This document shows positions 1-7,265 of a stretch of DNA of 27,995 nucleotides, piece by piece. Numbering within the stretch: position 1 is the stretch's first letter; the number at the start of each line of letters is the position of its first letter. A program made the position numbers and the translations under genes. The DNA is taken from IMG/VR virus record IMGVR_UViG_3300012199_000005, positions 1 to 27,995 of that record; one strand, given 5' to 3'. The DNA is from a virus. The notes below the pieces were generated by a model that searched no databases, was not told where the DNA came from, and was given only the letters and a program-made list of their open reading frames with translations.

Positions 1-134
1 AGGAAATCTACGATATTCAGGCAGTAGACGAAGAGACTGCGCTGGCATTCTTTGACGAACTTCATGAAGATCGCACCCAGGATTTCGACTGCCTGTACTT
101 CGATCTCCCCGAAGTGATGGGGGTGCGCTCATGA
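1..134 (+). CDS. Hypothetical protein, 5'-truncated at window edge
   Basis: The window opens inside a reading frame whose codons start at base 3 and end with TGA at 132-134, so only the last 43 residues are visible. They are acidic (many D and E, for example VDEETALAFFDELHED) and end DLPEVMGVRS. The stop overlaps the start of the next gene (ATGA), as expected inside a tightly packed operon. I do not recognise the family and the N-terminus is outside the window. Confidence 0.6.
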   Translation, partial: EIYDIQAVDEETALAFFDELHEDRTQDFDCLYFDLPEVMGVRS

Positions 135-406
135 CCATCGAGCAAATGTCCAGTGCCTTGAAGAGTGTCGGAGCCTGCTTCGCAGTATCGACTGCGAAGA
201 CTATTCTCCCAAATGACCCGTTTGGAAGCAAACCCTCGTATCACATCCATCCCGATTGTAGCTATCCGCATGAGAAGCATATTGAGCGCGTATTCAGTCA
301 AGCTCAGTTCAAGGATTGGATACGCACGATGAAAGCGGCAAAGCGTTGTACAGATCAAGCAGACGCATTTGATCTATGGGAAGCATACAATGGGCGTTGG
401 GATTAG
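131..406 (+). CDS. Hypothetical protein, 91 aa
   Basis: The ATG at 131 overlaps the stop of the upstream gene in an ATGA arrangement, which supports both the frame and the start. The product has several Cys and His residues, but they do not form a clear zinc site. It ends WEAYNGRWD. No signal peptide or membrane segment is visible. I do not recognise the family. It is probably an accessory phage gene in the operon that leads into the packaging genes. Confidence 0.6.
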   Translation: MTIEQMSSALKSVGACFAVSTAKTILPNDPFGSKPSYHIHPDCSYPHEKHIERVFSQAQFKDWIRTMKAAKRCTDQADAFDLWEAYNGRWD

Positions 407-420
407 CACAGTAGCAGCCT

Positions 421-443
421 GCGAGGGCAGCCCGCGAGGGCAG
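421..443 (+). repeat. Short direct repeat between two genes
   Basis: GCGAGGGCAG occurs at 421-430 and again at 434-443, separated by three bases. It lies in the gap just before the ribosome site of the next gene. It could be a replication slippage product or a protein-binding site; nothing further can be said. Confidence 0.5.
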
Positions 444-457
444 AAAGGAATGAGACG

Positions 458-817
458 ATGTTTTTTTGTGAATTCGTTCAGGGCTTCGACATGAAGTCCG
501 AAGTACGTGAAGAGTTAGAAGCCGCGAGGAATCAGGTTGGCTTTGATGGGCCGGATGCCCATGAACACTATCTCATTCATGGGCAGGCGGAGGTGTTGAC
601 TCCCATGCAAAAGAAGCTCATGGGCGCATGGGCCGAAGCAGGGGGCACCTGTTGGGCTACCTACTGCACAGAGGTAGAACGGAGAGCAAGCAACCGTGGG
701 ATGTTCTGGTATATTCTCAGTCGTCCAGCGGCACCTTGTGACAAGGATTATACTGCTGTCCACTCTGACCAGCGTGCCGAATACGCCGACGCCCTGCACA
801 AGCTACGATGGGACTAG
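458..817 (+). CDS. Hypothetical protein, 119 aa
   Basis: The start at 458 has a purine-rich ribosome site (AAAGGAATGAG) at suitable distance; an internal ATG at 491 is a possible alternative start giving MKSEVREELEAARNQVG. The protein is soluble, rich in charged and aromatic residues, with two conserved-looking Trp stretches (GAWAEAGGTCWATYC and GMFWYILSRP). No family is recognised. A hairpin with a T-rich tail follows the stop, so this gene probably ends a transcription unit. Confidence 0.6.
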   Translation: MFFCEFVQGFDMKSEVREELEAARNQVGFDGPDAHEHYLIHGQAEVLTPMQKKLMGAWAEAGGTCWATYCTEVERRASNRGMFWYILSRPAAPCDKDYTAVHSDQRAEYADALHKLRWD

Positions 818-837
818 CCCACATCCCGCAAGCCTTG

Positions 838-863
838 CCCTGGTCGAGAGGCCAGGGTGTTTT
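838..863 (+). terminator. Probable intrinsic terminator
   Basis: CCCTGGTC (838-845) pairs with GGCCAGGG (850-857) around a GAGA tetraloop, giving an 8-bp stem with one G-U pair, followed by TGTTTTC. It lies just after the stop of the 458-817 gene and just before a new promoter. Confidence 0.65.
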
Positions 864-869
864 CATGCC

Positions 870-898
870 TTGCGTATCCTCGCATCATGCGTTATACT
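870..898 (+). promoter_or_regulatory. Sigma-70-type promoter
   Basis: TTGCGT (870-875) and TATACT (893-898) are separated by 17 bases. The box lies between a terminator hairpin and the start codon at 927. The same TATACT hexamer recurs at the other strong promoter candidates in the window. Confidence 0.6.
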
Positions 899-926
899 TA
901 CCATAACAAATCTTGTGAGGTCGCCA

Positions 927-1112
927 ATGCAGCAGGAAGATACCGATAGAACACAGGCCATTTACCTGAAACATCTTTCACCAACCTGGGTCAAGCAGTT
1001 AGACGAAGAGGTTGGCAAGCACGGCATGTTCTGCGATATCAAGGCGATCTTTCGCGGGATGTGTAGACCCATTACCACACTCAAATTGCGATTGAACGAA
1101 AAACAACACTGA
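927..1112 (+). CDS. Hypothetical protein, 61 aa
   Basis: The frame is open further upstream, but the ATG at 927 is the likely start: it follows the promoter at 870-898 and has a GTGAGG ribosome site. The product starts MQQEDTDRTQAIYLKHL and carries a basic C-terminus (LKLRLNEKQH). It is first in a new transcription unit that runs through small membrane proteins towards the packaging genes. Family unknown; no membrane segment or metal site is visible. Confidence 0.6.
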   Translation: MQQEDTDRTQAIYLKHLSPTWVKQLDEEVGKHGMFCDIKAIFRGMCRPITTLKLRLNEKQH

Positions 1113-1153
1113 GCGCCGTCACGTAACGTAAAAAATCGATTTTCGGGCGTATC

Positions 1154-1354
1154 ATGACCTATTTATGGTTATGGTGCGCCTTTTTGTATGGAGTTTTCAT
1201 GGCTGGCATGCTCGTCTACATCCTGATCTCGCTCTTGATCTACTTTGTGTACGTAGATTGGCCCTGGATTGTCTTTAGCGCGGCGACATTCCTCGCTCTC
1301 TTCGCTGGCTACGTGACACTCACGAGGAGGCACTATGCAACATACATCCCCTGA
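1154..1354 (+). CDS. Small membrane protein, 66 aa
   Basis: Most of the protein is hydrophobic, with about two membrane segments (roughly residues 3-31 and 35-56, for example FMAGMLVYILISLLIYFV) and a short basic tail (TRRHYATYIP). The ribosome site is weak. The gene overlaps the start of the next gene by 20 bases, so translation is probably coupled. Just upstream is a 12-base palindrome, AAAATCGATTTT (1132-1143). The function is not known. Confidence 0.55.
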   Translation: MTYLWLWCAFLYGVFMAGMLVYILISLLIYFVYVDWPWIVFSAATFLALFAGYVTLTRRHYATYIP

Positions 1355-1580
1355 CCGTGACGCTCGACTCCTGCCCTGGATTGATGCAACTGGCCTGCAA
1401 GATGGAATACACACTCGCTTCCTCCTTGTAGATGGCAAAGGCGTTTTAGCAGGTGACCCATCTGAGATGCAGGATGCACTGAAATACTGCGCATGGAGCG
1501 AGGGCTTTGCCCGGCTCATGCTCTGCCTGATGCATAGCGATGAGGTACGCTGTGAGGTCTGCAAGGATGACGCGACTTGA
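1335..1580 (+). CDS. Hypothetical protein, 81 aa
   Basis: The start at 1335 is preceded by a strong AGGAGG five bases upstream, inside the end of the previous gene. The product is soluble, with a C-terminal cluster of Cys residues (CAWSEG, LMLCLMHSDEVRCEVCKDD) that might bind a metal. The family is not recognised. Its stop overlaps the start region of the 1567-1683 membrane peptide. Confidence 0.6.
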   Translation: MQHTSPDRDARLLPWIDATGLQDGIHTRFLLVDGKGVLAGDPSEMQDALKYCAWSEGFARLMLCLMHSDEVRCEVCKDDAT

Positions 1581-1683
1581 ACGAGCATTCTACATCGCCT
1601 GCGCCGTCATCCTTGCAGCGTGGATACTCTTCTATTGCTGGTGGCTCTTCGGTGCGACGTATCCAGCCATCTTGGCACCATAA
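1567..1683 (+). CDS. Very small membrane protein, 38 aa
   Basis: An ATG at 1567 opens a 38-codon frame that overlaps the end of the preceding gene. The peptide starts MTRLERAF and continues as one long hydrophobic stretch with several Trp residues (AWILFYCWWLFG), a classic single membrane anchor with a positively charged N-terminus. A longer frame in another register (TTG at 1577, ending 1801) overlaps it, but its sequence looks like a shadow. The 120 bases after this gene (1684-1803) contain no convincing gene. Function unknown. Confidence 0.5.
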   Translation: MTRLERAFYIACAVILAAWILFYCWWLFGATYPAILAP

Positions 1684-1803
1684 AGACGTATCGCTCGGCT
1701 TGTATCTCTTCTGCCTTGTGTTGGATGGTGCCGGATGGCACATGAAGATTTGGGAGAGTTGCGAAGCTCTCGTGTCCTATAAGCCCGTATTGGAGGGGTG
1801 AAT

Positions 1804-2016
1804 ATGGTTTGTCCACATTGCGGAAACGATACCGACGCAAGTACAGTAGTACATCGCGTTACGCTTATCAATAATGCAGGAGCAGCACAACCTGCTATCT
1901 ATCCTGTCGTGAATGTTGCTAATGCCAACGCGCTCAATTATCCCTGGACGCATACCGTATGTGCTGCGGCAAATGGCTGCAACCCTTTCCCACTGGTGAC
2001 TTATATCAAGTTCTGA
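1804..2016 (+). CDS. Small zinc-ribbon-like protein, 70 aa
   Basis: I place the start at ATG 1804, six bases after GGAGGGG; a GTG at 1798 is inside the ribosome site. The N-terminus is MVCPHCGND, a typical zinc-knuckle half (CPHC), and a second Cys pair near the C-terminus (CAAANGC) may complete the site. The middle is uncharged (GAAQPAIYPVVNVANANAL). Proteins of this kind may bind nucleic acid or protein partners, but no role can be assigned. Confidence 0.55.
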   Translation: MVCPHCGNDTDASTVVHRVTLINNAGAAQPAIYPVVNVANANALNYPWTHTVCAAANGCNPFPLVTYIKF

Positions 2017-2023
2017 GGTGATA

Positions 2024-2224
2024 ATGGAAGAACGCGCAAAGATTTGCATGGCTGATGCAGACGACACACTTACACGATGCACAGAGAGCACCAGGAATCT
2101 ATTAGGCATGTTGGATAGAGGCCCAGGCGCAAGAGAAGCGGCATTATGTCTCACGAAGCTACAAGAGGCTCGCCACTGGCTCGAAGACTCAGCGCAAATC
2201 ACCGGCTTCAACGACCAGGAGTAA
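2024..2224 (+). CDS. Acb2/Tad1 hairpin-like protein (possible anti-defence sponge)
   Basis: The 66-residue, mostly helical protein has the stretch REAALCLTKLQEARHWLED after a run of charged helix. This resembles the helical-hairpin signature of the Acb2/Tad1 family, in which a helix of the form xALTKLEEAxxWL is conserved. Known family members are small phage proteins that bind cyclic oligonucleotide or cADPR-type signals and block CBASS or Thoeris defence. The start is either ATG 2024 or GTG 2018, both next to an AGGTG ribosome site. Location among small accessory genes near the start of the late region fits an anti-defence gene. The assignment rests on motif memory only; residues for ligand binding were not checked. 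Confidence 0.5.
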   Translation: MEERAKICMADADDTLTRCTESTRNLLGMLDRGPGAREAALCLTKLQEARHWLEDSAQITGFNDQE

Positions 2225-2228
2225 GCGC

Positions 2229-2543
2229 ATGAACGACAAGAAGACACCCATCCCGCTGCGTGCATCCCGCAAGCACGCAGAACCGACGCCGCTCACCTTT
2301 CCACAGCCAAATCGACATATCAAGACTGGCATTAGCAATACTCTCAGCGATCACACTATCCCTGTAGACATGGCTGGCAATCCGATTGCATTCCCAAATC
2401 CAGATCCTCTTGATCGCCCACTTACTATGCGTGATCTTTGCAAGGCTCTTTATGCCATTGGGCACTATGACTTTGAGCCAAGCATTACGATGTCATTCAG
2501 CGAGTTTGAAGCATTCATGGTGCAAGTATGGGAGGAAGAGTGA
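2229..2543 (+). CDS. Hypothetical protein, 104 aa
   Basis: The start at 2229 follows a GGAGTAAGCGC ribosome site just after the previous stop. The first half is Pro- and polar-rich and probably disordered (IPLRASRKHAEPTPLTFPQP). The second half looks folded, with LTMRDLCKALYAIGHYDF and an acidic end (VQVWEEE). No family is recognised. The stop overlaps the GTG start of the next small gene by three bases. Confidence 0.6.
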   Translation: MNDKKTPIPLRASRKHAEPTPLTFPQPNRHIKTGISNTLSDHTIPVDMAGNPIAFPNPDPLDRPLTMRDLCKALYAIGHYDFEPSITMSFSEFEAFMVQVWEEE

Positions 2544-2671
2544 GACGACTCCTGTACGCGCTCGGCCTGTGGATTTACGTCTGTGGCAACGCGACCAGGC
2601 ACACCGAGCCACGAGAGCCGTTCGCGTGGTTCAAGGCAGCTTACGACAGAAGGCAGGGCAAGTATGAGTGA
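2540..2671 (+). CDS. Hypothetical protein, 43 aa, GTG start
   Basis: GTG at 2540 lies five bases after GGAGG and overlaps the previous stop. The 43-residue product starts MRRLLYALGLWIYVCGNA, a short positively charged and then hydrophobic N-terminus that could be a signal anchor, followed by a charged tail ending RRQGKYE. It ends inside the start of the next gene (ATG 2664). The overlaps at both ends support it as a true gene; function unknown. Confidence 0.5.
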   Translation: MRRLLYALGLWIYVCGNATRHTEPREPFAWFKAAYDRRQGKYE

Positions 2672-2825
2672 AGACGATATCAACTACCTTGCAGCGTATC
2701 GCTTGAAGCCCTATGGCTATGTCCTGATCGGCTATCGGTCCTGCATCTACCTGATGATCTTTGACGACTCACGGGAACAACGGGACATAGGTTCGGCTTG
2801 CGTTCTTGGAGAGGAGCAAGTATGA
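2664..2825 (+). CDS. Hypothetical protein, 53 aa
   Basis: The frame is open from 2583, but the start is most likely ATG 2664, after AAGGCAGGGC. The product starts MSEDDINYLAAYRLKPYGYV and has a Tyr- and Ile-rich middle (YGYVLIGYRSCIYLMIFDD), suggesting a small beta-rich fold rather than a membrane protein. It ends in ATGA overlap with the small terminase gene. Family unknown. Confidence 0.5.
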   Translation: MSEDDINYLAAYRLKPYGYVLIGYRSCIYLMIFDDSREQRDIGSACVLGEEQV

Positions 2826-3292
2826 GTGAGCAATCGGACAGCAATCGGACAGATAAAAAAAGACTCCCAGGACAGCAACTCTCCGATGAGGAGCGCGCGG
2901 TTGCTCAACACAAGTTCCTTCTGTCTTTTGCCAAACGTGCCAATGTCCTTCATGCTGCGAAAGCCGCGAAAGTCCAACGCTCCACTATCTATGAATGGTT
3001 AGAGCACGATGAGGATTTCAGCTTTGCCTATAACCAGGCCAAGGAAGACGCCAAAGACGTGCTGCGTGCTGAAATCTATCGGCGCGGGCATGATGGATGG
3101 AACGAGTCAGTCTATGAAATGGGCGTGCTTACCAGGACGGTACGCAAGTATAGCGATACCCTGCTCATCTTCCATGCCAAGATGCTCATGCCCGAGTACC
3201 GCGAGAAGCAGTCACTTGAAGTCACGACACCCGGGGCAATAGAAATATACAAGGTTCGTATTCCAGACAATGGTCGCAACGAAAGGGGGTGA
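2822..3292 (+). CDS. Terminase small subunit-like protein
   Basis: The 156-residue protein has a charged N-terminus followed by a helix-turn-helix region (AAKAAKVQRSTIYEWLEHD, roughly residues 45-65) typical of small terminase subunits, which recognise packaging sites and feed DNA to the large subunit. The C-terminal half (AEIYRRGHDGWNESVYEMG, then MLMPEYREK) matches the usual layout for HTH-type small terminases in Gram-positive-type phages. I chose ATG 2822, with AGGAG six bases upstream and ATGA overlap with the previous gene. It lies directly before the large subunit, as is standard. Confidence 0.8.
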   Translation: MSEQSDSNRTDKKRLPGQQLSDEERAVAQHKFLLSFAKRANVLHAAKAAKVQRSTIYEWLEHDEDFSFAYNQAKEDAKDVLRAEIYRRGHDGWNESVYEMGVLTRTVRKYSDTLLIFHAKMLMPEYREKQSLEVTTPGAIEIYKVRIPDNGRNERG

Positions 3293-3298
3293 TGCCAT

Positions 3299-4797
3299 AT
3301 GCCAACTGCTACAACTAAGCAAACAGAAATCGTTATTGAACCGCAACCAGGACCGCAAACTCTGTTTCTAAGCACTTCAGCCGATATTTGTGTTTACGGA
3401 GGTGCAGCCGGAGGCGGCTGAGCAAATCATACGGATTACTCCTCGAAGCCTTGCGCCACATCGACAATCCTGAATACGGCGCGGTGATCTTTCGCCGCAC
3501 GTATCCTGAGATCATGAACGAGGGCGGGCTGTGGGGTGAGTCGATGAACATGTATCCCCTGCTTGGTGGCAAATCCTCAGAAGACCCGCCACACTGGACC
3601 TTCCCATCAGGCGCGACCGTTCGTTTTGCTCATATGCAATACGGCAAGGATATGTATTCCTGGCAAGGCTCACAAATTCCGCTGATCGGCTTCGATGAAC
3701 TCACCCTCTTTACCAAAGCACAGTTTTTCTATATGCTCTCTCGTAACCGCTCGACCTGTGGAGTGAAGCCCTACATGCGCGCTACCTGCAACCCTGATGC
3801 TGACTCCTGGGTGAAAATCTTTCTTGCCCCCTGGGTGCATGAGGACTGGCCTATTGAAGAGAGAGCCGAGTCAGGTGAAATCCGCTGGTTTGTGATCGAT
3901 GGCGATGAGTTGGTATGGCTTCCTAAAGATGGCAATTACCCCAACGAGCAATACCCCTATGCCAAGTCGGTAACGTTCATCGAAGCCGATATCTACGACA
4001 ATCCTATCCTGCTTGAGAAAGACCCTGGCTATCTTGCAAACCTCAATGCGTTACCGCTCGTTGAACGTGAACGGCTCTTGCACAAGAACTGGCGTATTCG
4101 AGTCGAGGGAGGCAATAAGTTCAAAAAGCATTGGTTCCCTCTTCTCGATTCCATACCCGATGACATAGAGAAGATTGTGCGCTGGTGGGACTTTGCCGCG
4201 ACTGAGGAAGTACCAGCAAATAGCCAGCGTGATGGCCCTGACTATACGGCATCGGTAAAACTAGCACGCCGCAAGATTGGCGCGTATCCACGCTATATCA
4301 TTCTTGATGCGACGTGGGATAGACTCTCACCCGGCAAAGTTGAGGAGAAGGTGCGTGCTATAGCAGAGCAAGACGGCAGAGAGTGTGAGGTTTTCTTTGA
4401 AGAAGAGCCGGGCAGCGCAGGCAAGTTTAACACGTTCTCATTCAAGACGAGAGTGCTTGAGGGCTTCTCGGCGCATGGCATCAGATCGACTGGCTCGAAA
4501 GAAGTACGAGCAAATACATTTAGTTCGCAAGCTGAAGCCGGGAATGTGGCACTGCTCAAAGCGTGGTGGAATCATGGCTATCTCAACTTCTTAGAGCCAT
4601 TCCCATCGCCAAAGGTGCATGATGACCCGGTGGATGCCGGTAGCGGCGCAATGGAACAATTATTCCAGAGGCGACCAGGCGTGTTCGATCTCACACAGCC
4701 AACAGAAGAAGAGAAAAGGCAAGCTGAGGAAGAAGCGAAAAAGCCTGTAGAGATATTCGAGTGGGCTATGTCTCATGAGGGAGGATGGATAGAATGA
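3299..4797 (+). pseudogene. terL: Terminase large subunit, frame broken in Walker A
   Basis: The large terminase subunit is the ATPase and nuclease motor that packages phage DNA. Translation from ATG 3299 gives 40 residues ending STSADICVYGGAAGGG and then TGA at 3419-3421. The sequence resumes in another frame at 3424 with KSYGLLLEALRH. Removing five bases (TGAGC, 3419-3423) restores the classic loop GGAAGGGKSYG. The rest looks intact: Walker B IPLIGFDEL near 3685-3700, a nuclease region with VRWWDFAATEE near 4175-4205, DYTASVKL and HDDPVDAGSGAMEQL. The downstream part alone could start only at a TTG (3388) and would lack the correct P-loop. A -1 frameshift would join the two parts but put Leu-Ser into the loop. 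It may be a real mutation, a sequencing error or an unusual recoding event. Confidence 0.85.
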
Positions 4798-5375
4798 TTG
4801 CATTTGCCAAGCCTGACAACGTGATAGCGATGCCTACAAAGAGCAACGAGTGGTATACACCTGCTCGCTATGTGGAAGCGGCTCGTGATGTCATGGGTGG
4901 CATTGACTTAGACCCTGCATCAAGTGAGATTGCTAATCAAACGGTAAAAGCTGAGAGGTATTATACAAAAGCTGAGAACGGATTTACTCATCCCTGGTAT
5001 GGAAATGTATGGCTCAATCCGCCATACGGAAAACTTAGCAATAAGAGCATATTAGAGGCATGGATAAGGCGGCTTATTCAGTGCTACAAGTATGGCGATA
5101 TCAAGCAGGCTGTACTCTTGGCTACTACGAACATTGAAGCTCCCTGGTTTAGCTTGTTATGGGAATATCCTATCTGCTTTGTAGACCATGAAATCAGGTT
5201 CATGCATCCTCAAGGCATCAGAAAGTGTCATCTGTTCGGTACAACCTTAACGTATCTTGGCACGAATGAGCAGCGTTTCATCGAAGTCTTCTCAAAGTTC
5301 GGGCGCATCGCACGCGCCATTGATACGCCACGCCAAACAGTGCAACCGCTCTCATTGTGGGAGGTGAGCATATGA
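4794..5375 (+). CDS. Phage DNA N-6-adenine methyltransferase
   Basis: The 193-residue protein has the layout of the phage Dam-type adenine methyltransferase family: an early EWYTP motif (about residues 18-22), IDLDPAS (about 36-42, cofactor-binding acidic loop) and LNPPYGK (about 73-79, the catalytic NPPY motif), then a helical and beta C-terminus. Such enzymes transfer a methyl group from S-adenosylmethionine to adenine in DNA, usually protecting phage DNA from host restriction. The better start is ATG 4794, which overlaps the terminase stop (ATGA) and is about ten bases from GGAGG; ATG 4785 is too close to the ribosome site. Confidence 0.85.
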   Translation: MIAFAKPDNVIAMPTKSNEWYTPARYVEAARDVMGGIDLDPASSEIANQTVKAERYYTKAENGFTHPWYGNVWLNPPYGKLSNKSILEAWIRRLIQCYKYGDIKQAVLLATTNIEAPWFSLLWEYPICFVDHEIRFMHPQGIRKCHLFGTTLTYLGTNEQRFIEVFSKFGRIARAIDTPRQTVQPLSLWEVSI

Positions 5376-5563
5376 AAAGACATCTGATCATTGCCCTTGT
5401 GCTGCTGGTGCTCCTGCTCCTGCTGGCTGTCGGTATCCTATACGTCTCGAGACCATCTCACTCGAACCCGACACCAACTGTGACACCGACACGAGCACTA
5501 CCAACCGTCACGCCAACTCATCCGGCAACACCAATCGTGACGCCAGAGAACGGGAATGGGTGA
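5372..5563 (+). CDS. Small membrane-anchored protein with Pro/Thr tail
   Basis: Start ATG 5372 overlaps the methyltransferase stop and follows a perfect GGAGGTGA site. The 63-residue product has a positively charged start (MKRH), one hydrophobic anchor (IIALVLLVLLLLLAVGILYV) and a tail of repeated TPTVTPT and PTVTPTH units. This suggests a single-pass membrane protein with an extended tail outside the cell membrane. No lipoprotein Cys is seen. The role is unknown; similar short anchor proteins in phages can affect the envelope or superinfection. Confidence 0.6.
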   Translation: MKRHLIIALVLLVLLLLLAVGILYVSRPSHSNPTPTVTPTRALPTVTPTHPATPIVTPENGNG

Positions 5564-5566
5564 TAT

Positions 5567-5761
5567 ATGAGTAGATTTGGCTGTGATGCAGATAGACGTG
5601 GAGCGACGCCTCATGTTACGTCTTGCCCGACAGTTGCATTCTGCTTTGATACTAGCAAAGTTTCACCCAACTCAGCGACGGTCTTGCTTTACCGTTACGG
5701 GATGATGCCCTTCATACGGACAAGCCCTCTACATCACGGAGGTAGTATAGCATATGACTAG
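5567..5761 (+). CDS. Doubtful 64-aa reading frame
   Basis: A frame from ATG 5567 to TAG 5759-5761 reads through the gap between the membrane-anchored protein and the portal gene. It has no convincing ribosome site (GGGTGA is two bases from the ATG), and its product has an odd, Cys-, Ser- and Thr-rich composition without clear secondary structure. The same stretch on the minus strand has a promoter-like box (5744-5752) and strong base pairing, so it is more likely a non-coding element. It is listed so that the space is accounted for. Confidence 0.2.
   Translation: MSRFGCDADRRGATPHVTSCPTVAFCFDTSKVSPNSATVLLYRYGMMPFIRTSPLHHGGSIAYD
5622..5724 (-). ncRNA. Candidate minus-strand structured RNA in front of portal gene
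   Basis: Read on the minus strand, CTTGTCC (5724 to 5718) can pair with GGGCAAG (5628 to 5622), closing a 103-base region. Inside are ATGA/TCAT around AGGGCA, ACGGT/ACCGT around an 8-base loop, and CTTTG/CAAAG around the 7-base loop CTAGTAT. The box TGCTATACT lies about 20 bases upstream, so transcription would start about 13 bases before the closing helix. No known RNA family is recognised, and it is not a normal tRNA (no T-arm). The evidence is base pairing by eye plus the shared promoter box. Confidence 0.35.
5744..5752 (-). promoter_or_regulatory. Minus-strand extended -10 box TGCTATACT
   Basis: The minus strand reads TGCTATACT, a TG-N-TATACT extended -10 element. It abuts the portal start codon (5754) and overlaps the gap after its ribosome site. 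The same nine bases occur at 14498-14506 and 18380-18388, each time on the minus strand at the end of a gap before a structural gene. Confidence 0.5.
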
Positions 5762-7265
5762 ACGGCGTAACCGCTCTCAACGCCAATACACCGAAAAGGC
5801 CGACCCCAACATCGCTGTCGTGGTCGCTCAGCAAGGCGTTGCCGCCCCTGCCACGATGCCAAGGAACATGAGGGCCTACATTCAAGAGGGCTACCGCTCG
5901 TCAAAGACCGTCTTCCGCGTGGTAGGGCATATCGCGCGCGCCGGAGCTGGTATCAAGTGGAAGCATTACACCGACCAGACGAAGAAACGCGAGATGCCCA
6001 ACTCTGAACTGCTGCAACTCTGGAACAACCCCTCGCCTAAGGTCTCTGGAACTGCCTTCCGCGAGGCCATGATTGCCTACTACTGTCTGACTGGCAATAA
6101 CTACTTGCTTGGCATCAATGCGAATATGAACCCCGCAGGCAAGTTTGACGAGCTGTACAACCTCAGACCCGATCTCACCAAGATCAAGGTCGATGAGAAC
6201 GGGCCGCTCTACTACGAGTTTGGCAACTTCTCACCGCCCAGGCGCTACGCGGATCCATTCATCATGCACAACAAATTATTTGCAGGGAACGATGATGTGT
6301 ATGGCATGTCACCCGTAGAAGTGGCGGCTATGCTCGTAGATATCCAGAAAGCCGGGCAAAAGTGGAACCTGGGCCTGCTCTCCAACATGGCACGGCCAGG
6401 TGGCGCGTGGGTGACTGATGCACTGCTCGGCGATACTGAGTACAAGGGCTTGAAAGAGGAGATACGCAAGAAGTTTGCAGGGCCCCGAAACGCTGGTGAA
6501 ACGGCTATCTTGCATGGTGGTGTGAAGTGGCAGAGCATGAGCATGTCACCCTACGAGCTTGACTGGCTTGAGAGCGATACAAAAAGCGACCGTGATATTG
6601 CCGGTATCTTCTTCAACTTCCCACTGTTCTTGTTGGGATTAGCAGACTCGACATACAGCAATCAGGAAGAGGCGCGGTATGCGCTCTACACTGAGATTGA
6701 TTTTCCGATCCTGGATATGTATGAGGATAGTCTCAACATGTGGCTCACGCCGCGTTACGGTGGCTACCTGGGCTACGATCAAGAGGATGTGGAAGCCATC
6801 CAGACGAGGCTACAGCAAGCCAAAGGGCAAGCCTCAGATCGCGCGACAGCAGAATTTACCGCAAGTACGGCAACCTTTCTTGAGGCGCGCGAAATCCAGG
6901 GCAGGCCAAAGCTGCCCGTCAAGGATTTCGTGATTATCAATAGCGTCCCGGTGCATGTGGAAGACCTGGACGACTACATTGCAGCGCTGACAGGCAAGAC
7001 GATCAATCCGCCGCCTCCACCGCCAATGCTGCCATCGCCAGATCAAACGACGGTAACGGAAGTGCCAAACGATACGACTGATACGAGCACAGACAATCCG
7101 CCTCCACCACAGAAGAGTCTGGAGAGTCAGGACGTTGAGCTTGACAGAAAAGGCGAAGAAGACGAGGATGATACCAGCGAGGCATTGAAGAAGTACGTCA
7201 GCACGTTTCCGCAACTGGCGGTGACCAGAGAGCAGTATCGAGCATTGTTGAGGGCTAAGAGATGA
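5754..7265 (+). CDS. Portal protein (HK97-type)
   Basis: The portal is the dodecameric ring at one vertex of the head through which DNA enters and leaves. The 503-residue product matches the HK97-type family: an N-terminal stretch with RAYIQEGYRSSKTVFRVVGH, the AYYCLTGNNYLLG region, PRRYADPFIMH, DVYGMSPVEVAAMLVDIQKA, and DTKSDRDIAGIFFNFPLFLLG followed by the helical stem with YSNQEEARYALYTE. After about residue 415 there is a Pro-rich, acidic, probably disordered tail with two PPPPP-type runs. The start at 5754 is supported by GGAGG eleven bases upstream (longer than ideal). The position after terminase fits. Confidence 0.9.
   Translation: MTRRRNRSQRQYTEKADPNIAVVVAQQGVAAPATMPRNMRAYIQEGYRSSKTVFRVVGHIARAGAGIKWKHYTDQTKKREMPNSELLQLWNNPSPKVSGTAFREAMIAYYCLTGNNYLLGINANMNPAGKFDELYNLRPDLTKIKVDENGPLYYEFGNFSPPRRYADPFIMHNKLFAGNDDVYGMSPVEVAAMLVDIQKAGQKWNLGLLSNMARPGGAWVTDALLGDTEYKGLKEEIRKKFAGPRNAGETAILHGGVKWQSMSMSPYELDWLESDTKSDRDIAGIFFNFPLFLLGLADSTYSNQEEARYALYTEIDFPILDMYEDSLNMWLTPRYGGYLGYDQEDVEAIQTRLQQAKGQASDRATAEFTASTATFLEAREIQGRPKLPVKDFVIINSVPVHVEDLDDYIAALTGKTINPPPPPPMLPSPDQTTVTEVPNDTTDTSTDNPPPPQKSLESQDVELDRKGEEDEDDTSEALKKYVSTFPQLAVTREQYRALLRAKR

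Noticed and set aside
1577-1801. 74-residue frame from TTG
   Set aside because: Overlaps the membrane peptide at 1567-1683 in another register, with no ribosome site and odd composition; the 1684-1803 part remains unexplained.
3388-4797. Large terminase starting independently at TTG 3388
   Set aside because: The first 12 residues from this start are the wrong frame of the Walker A region; the true N-terminus is the frame from 3299.
5567-5761. Normal tRNA gene before the portal
   Set aside because: A D-arm-like and an anticodon-like hairpin occur, but there is no T-arm and the closed length is over 100 bases.
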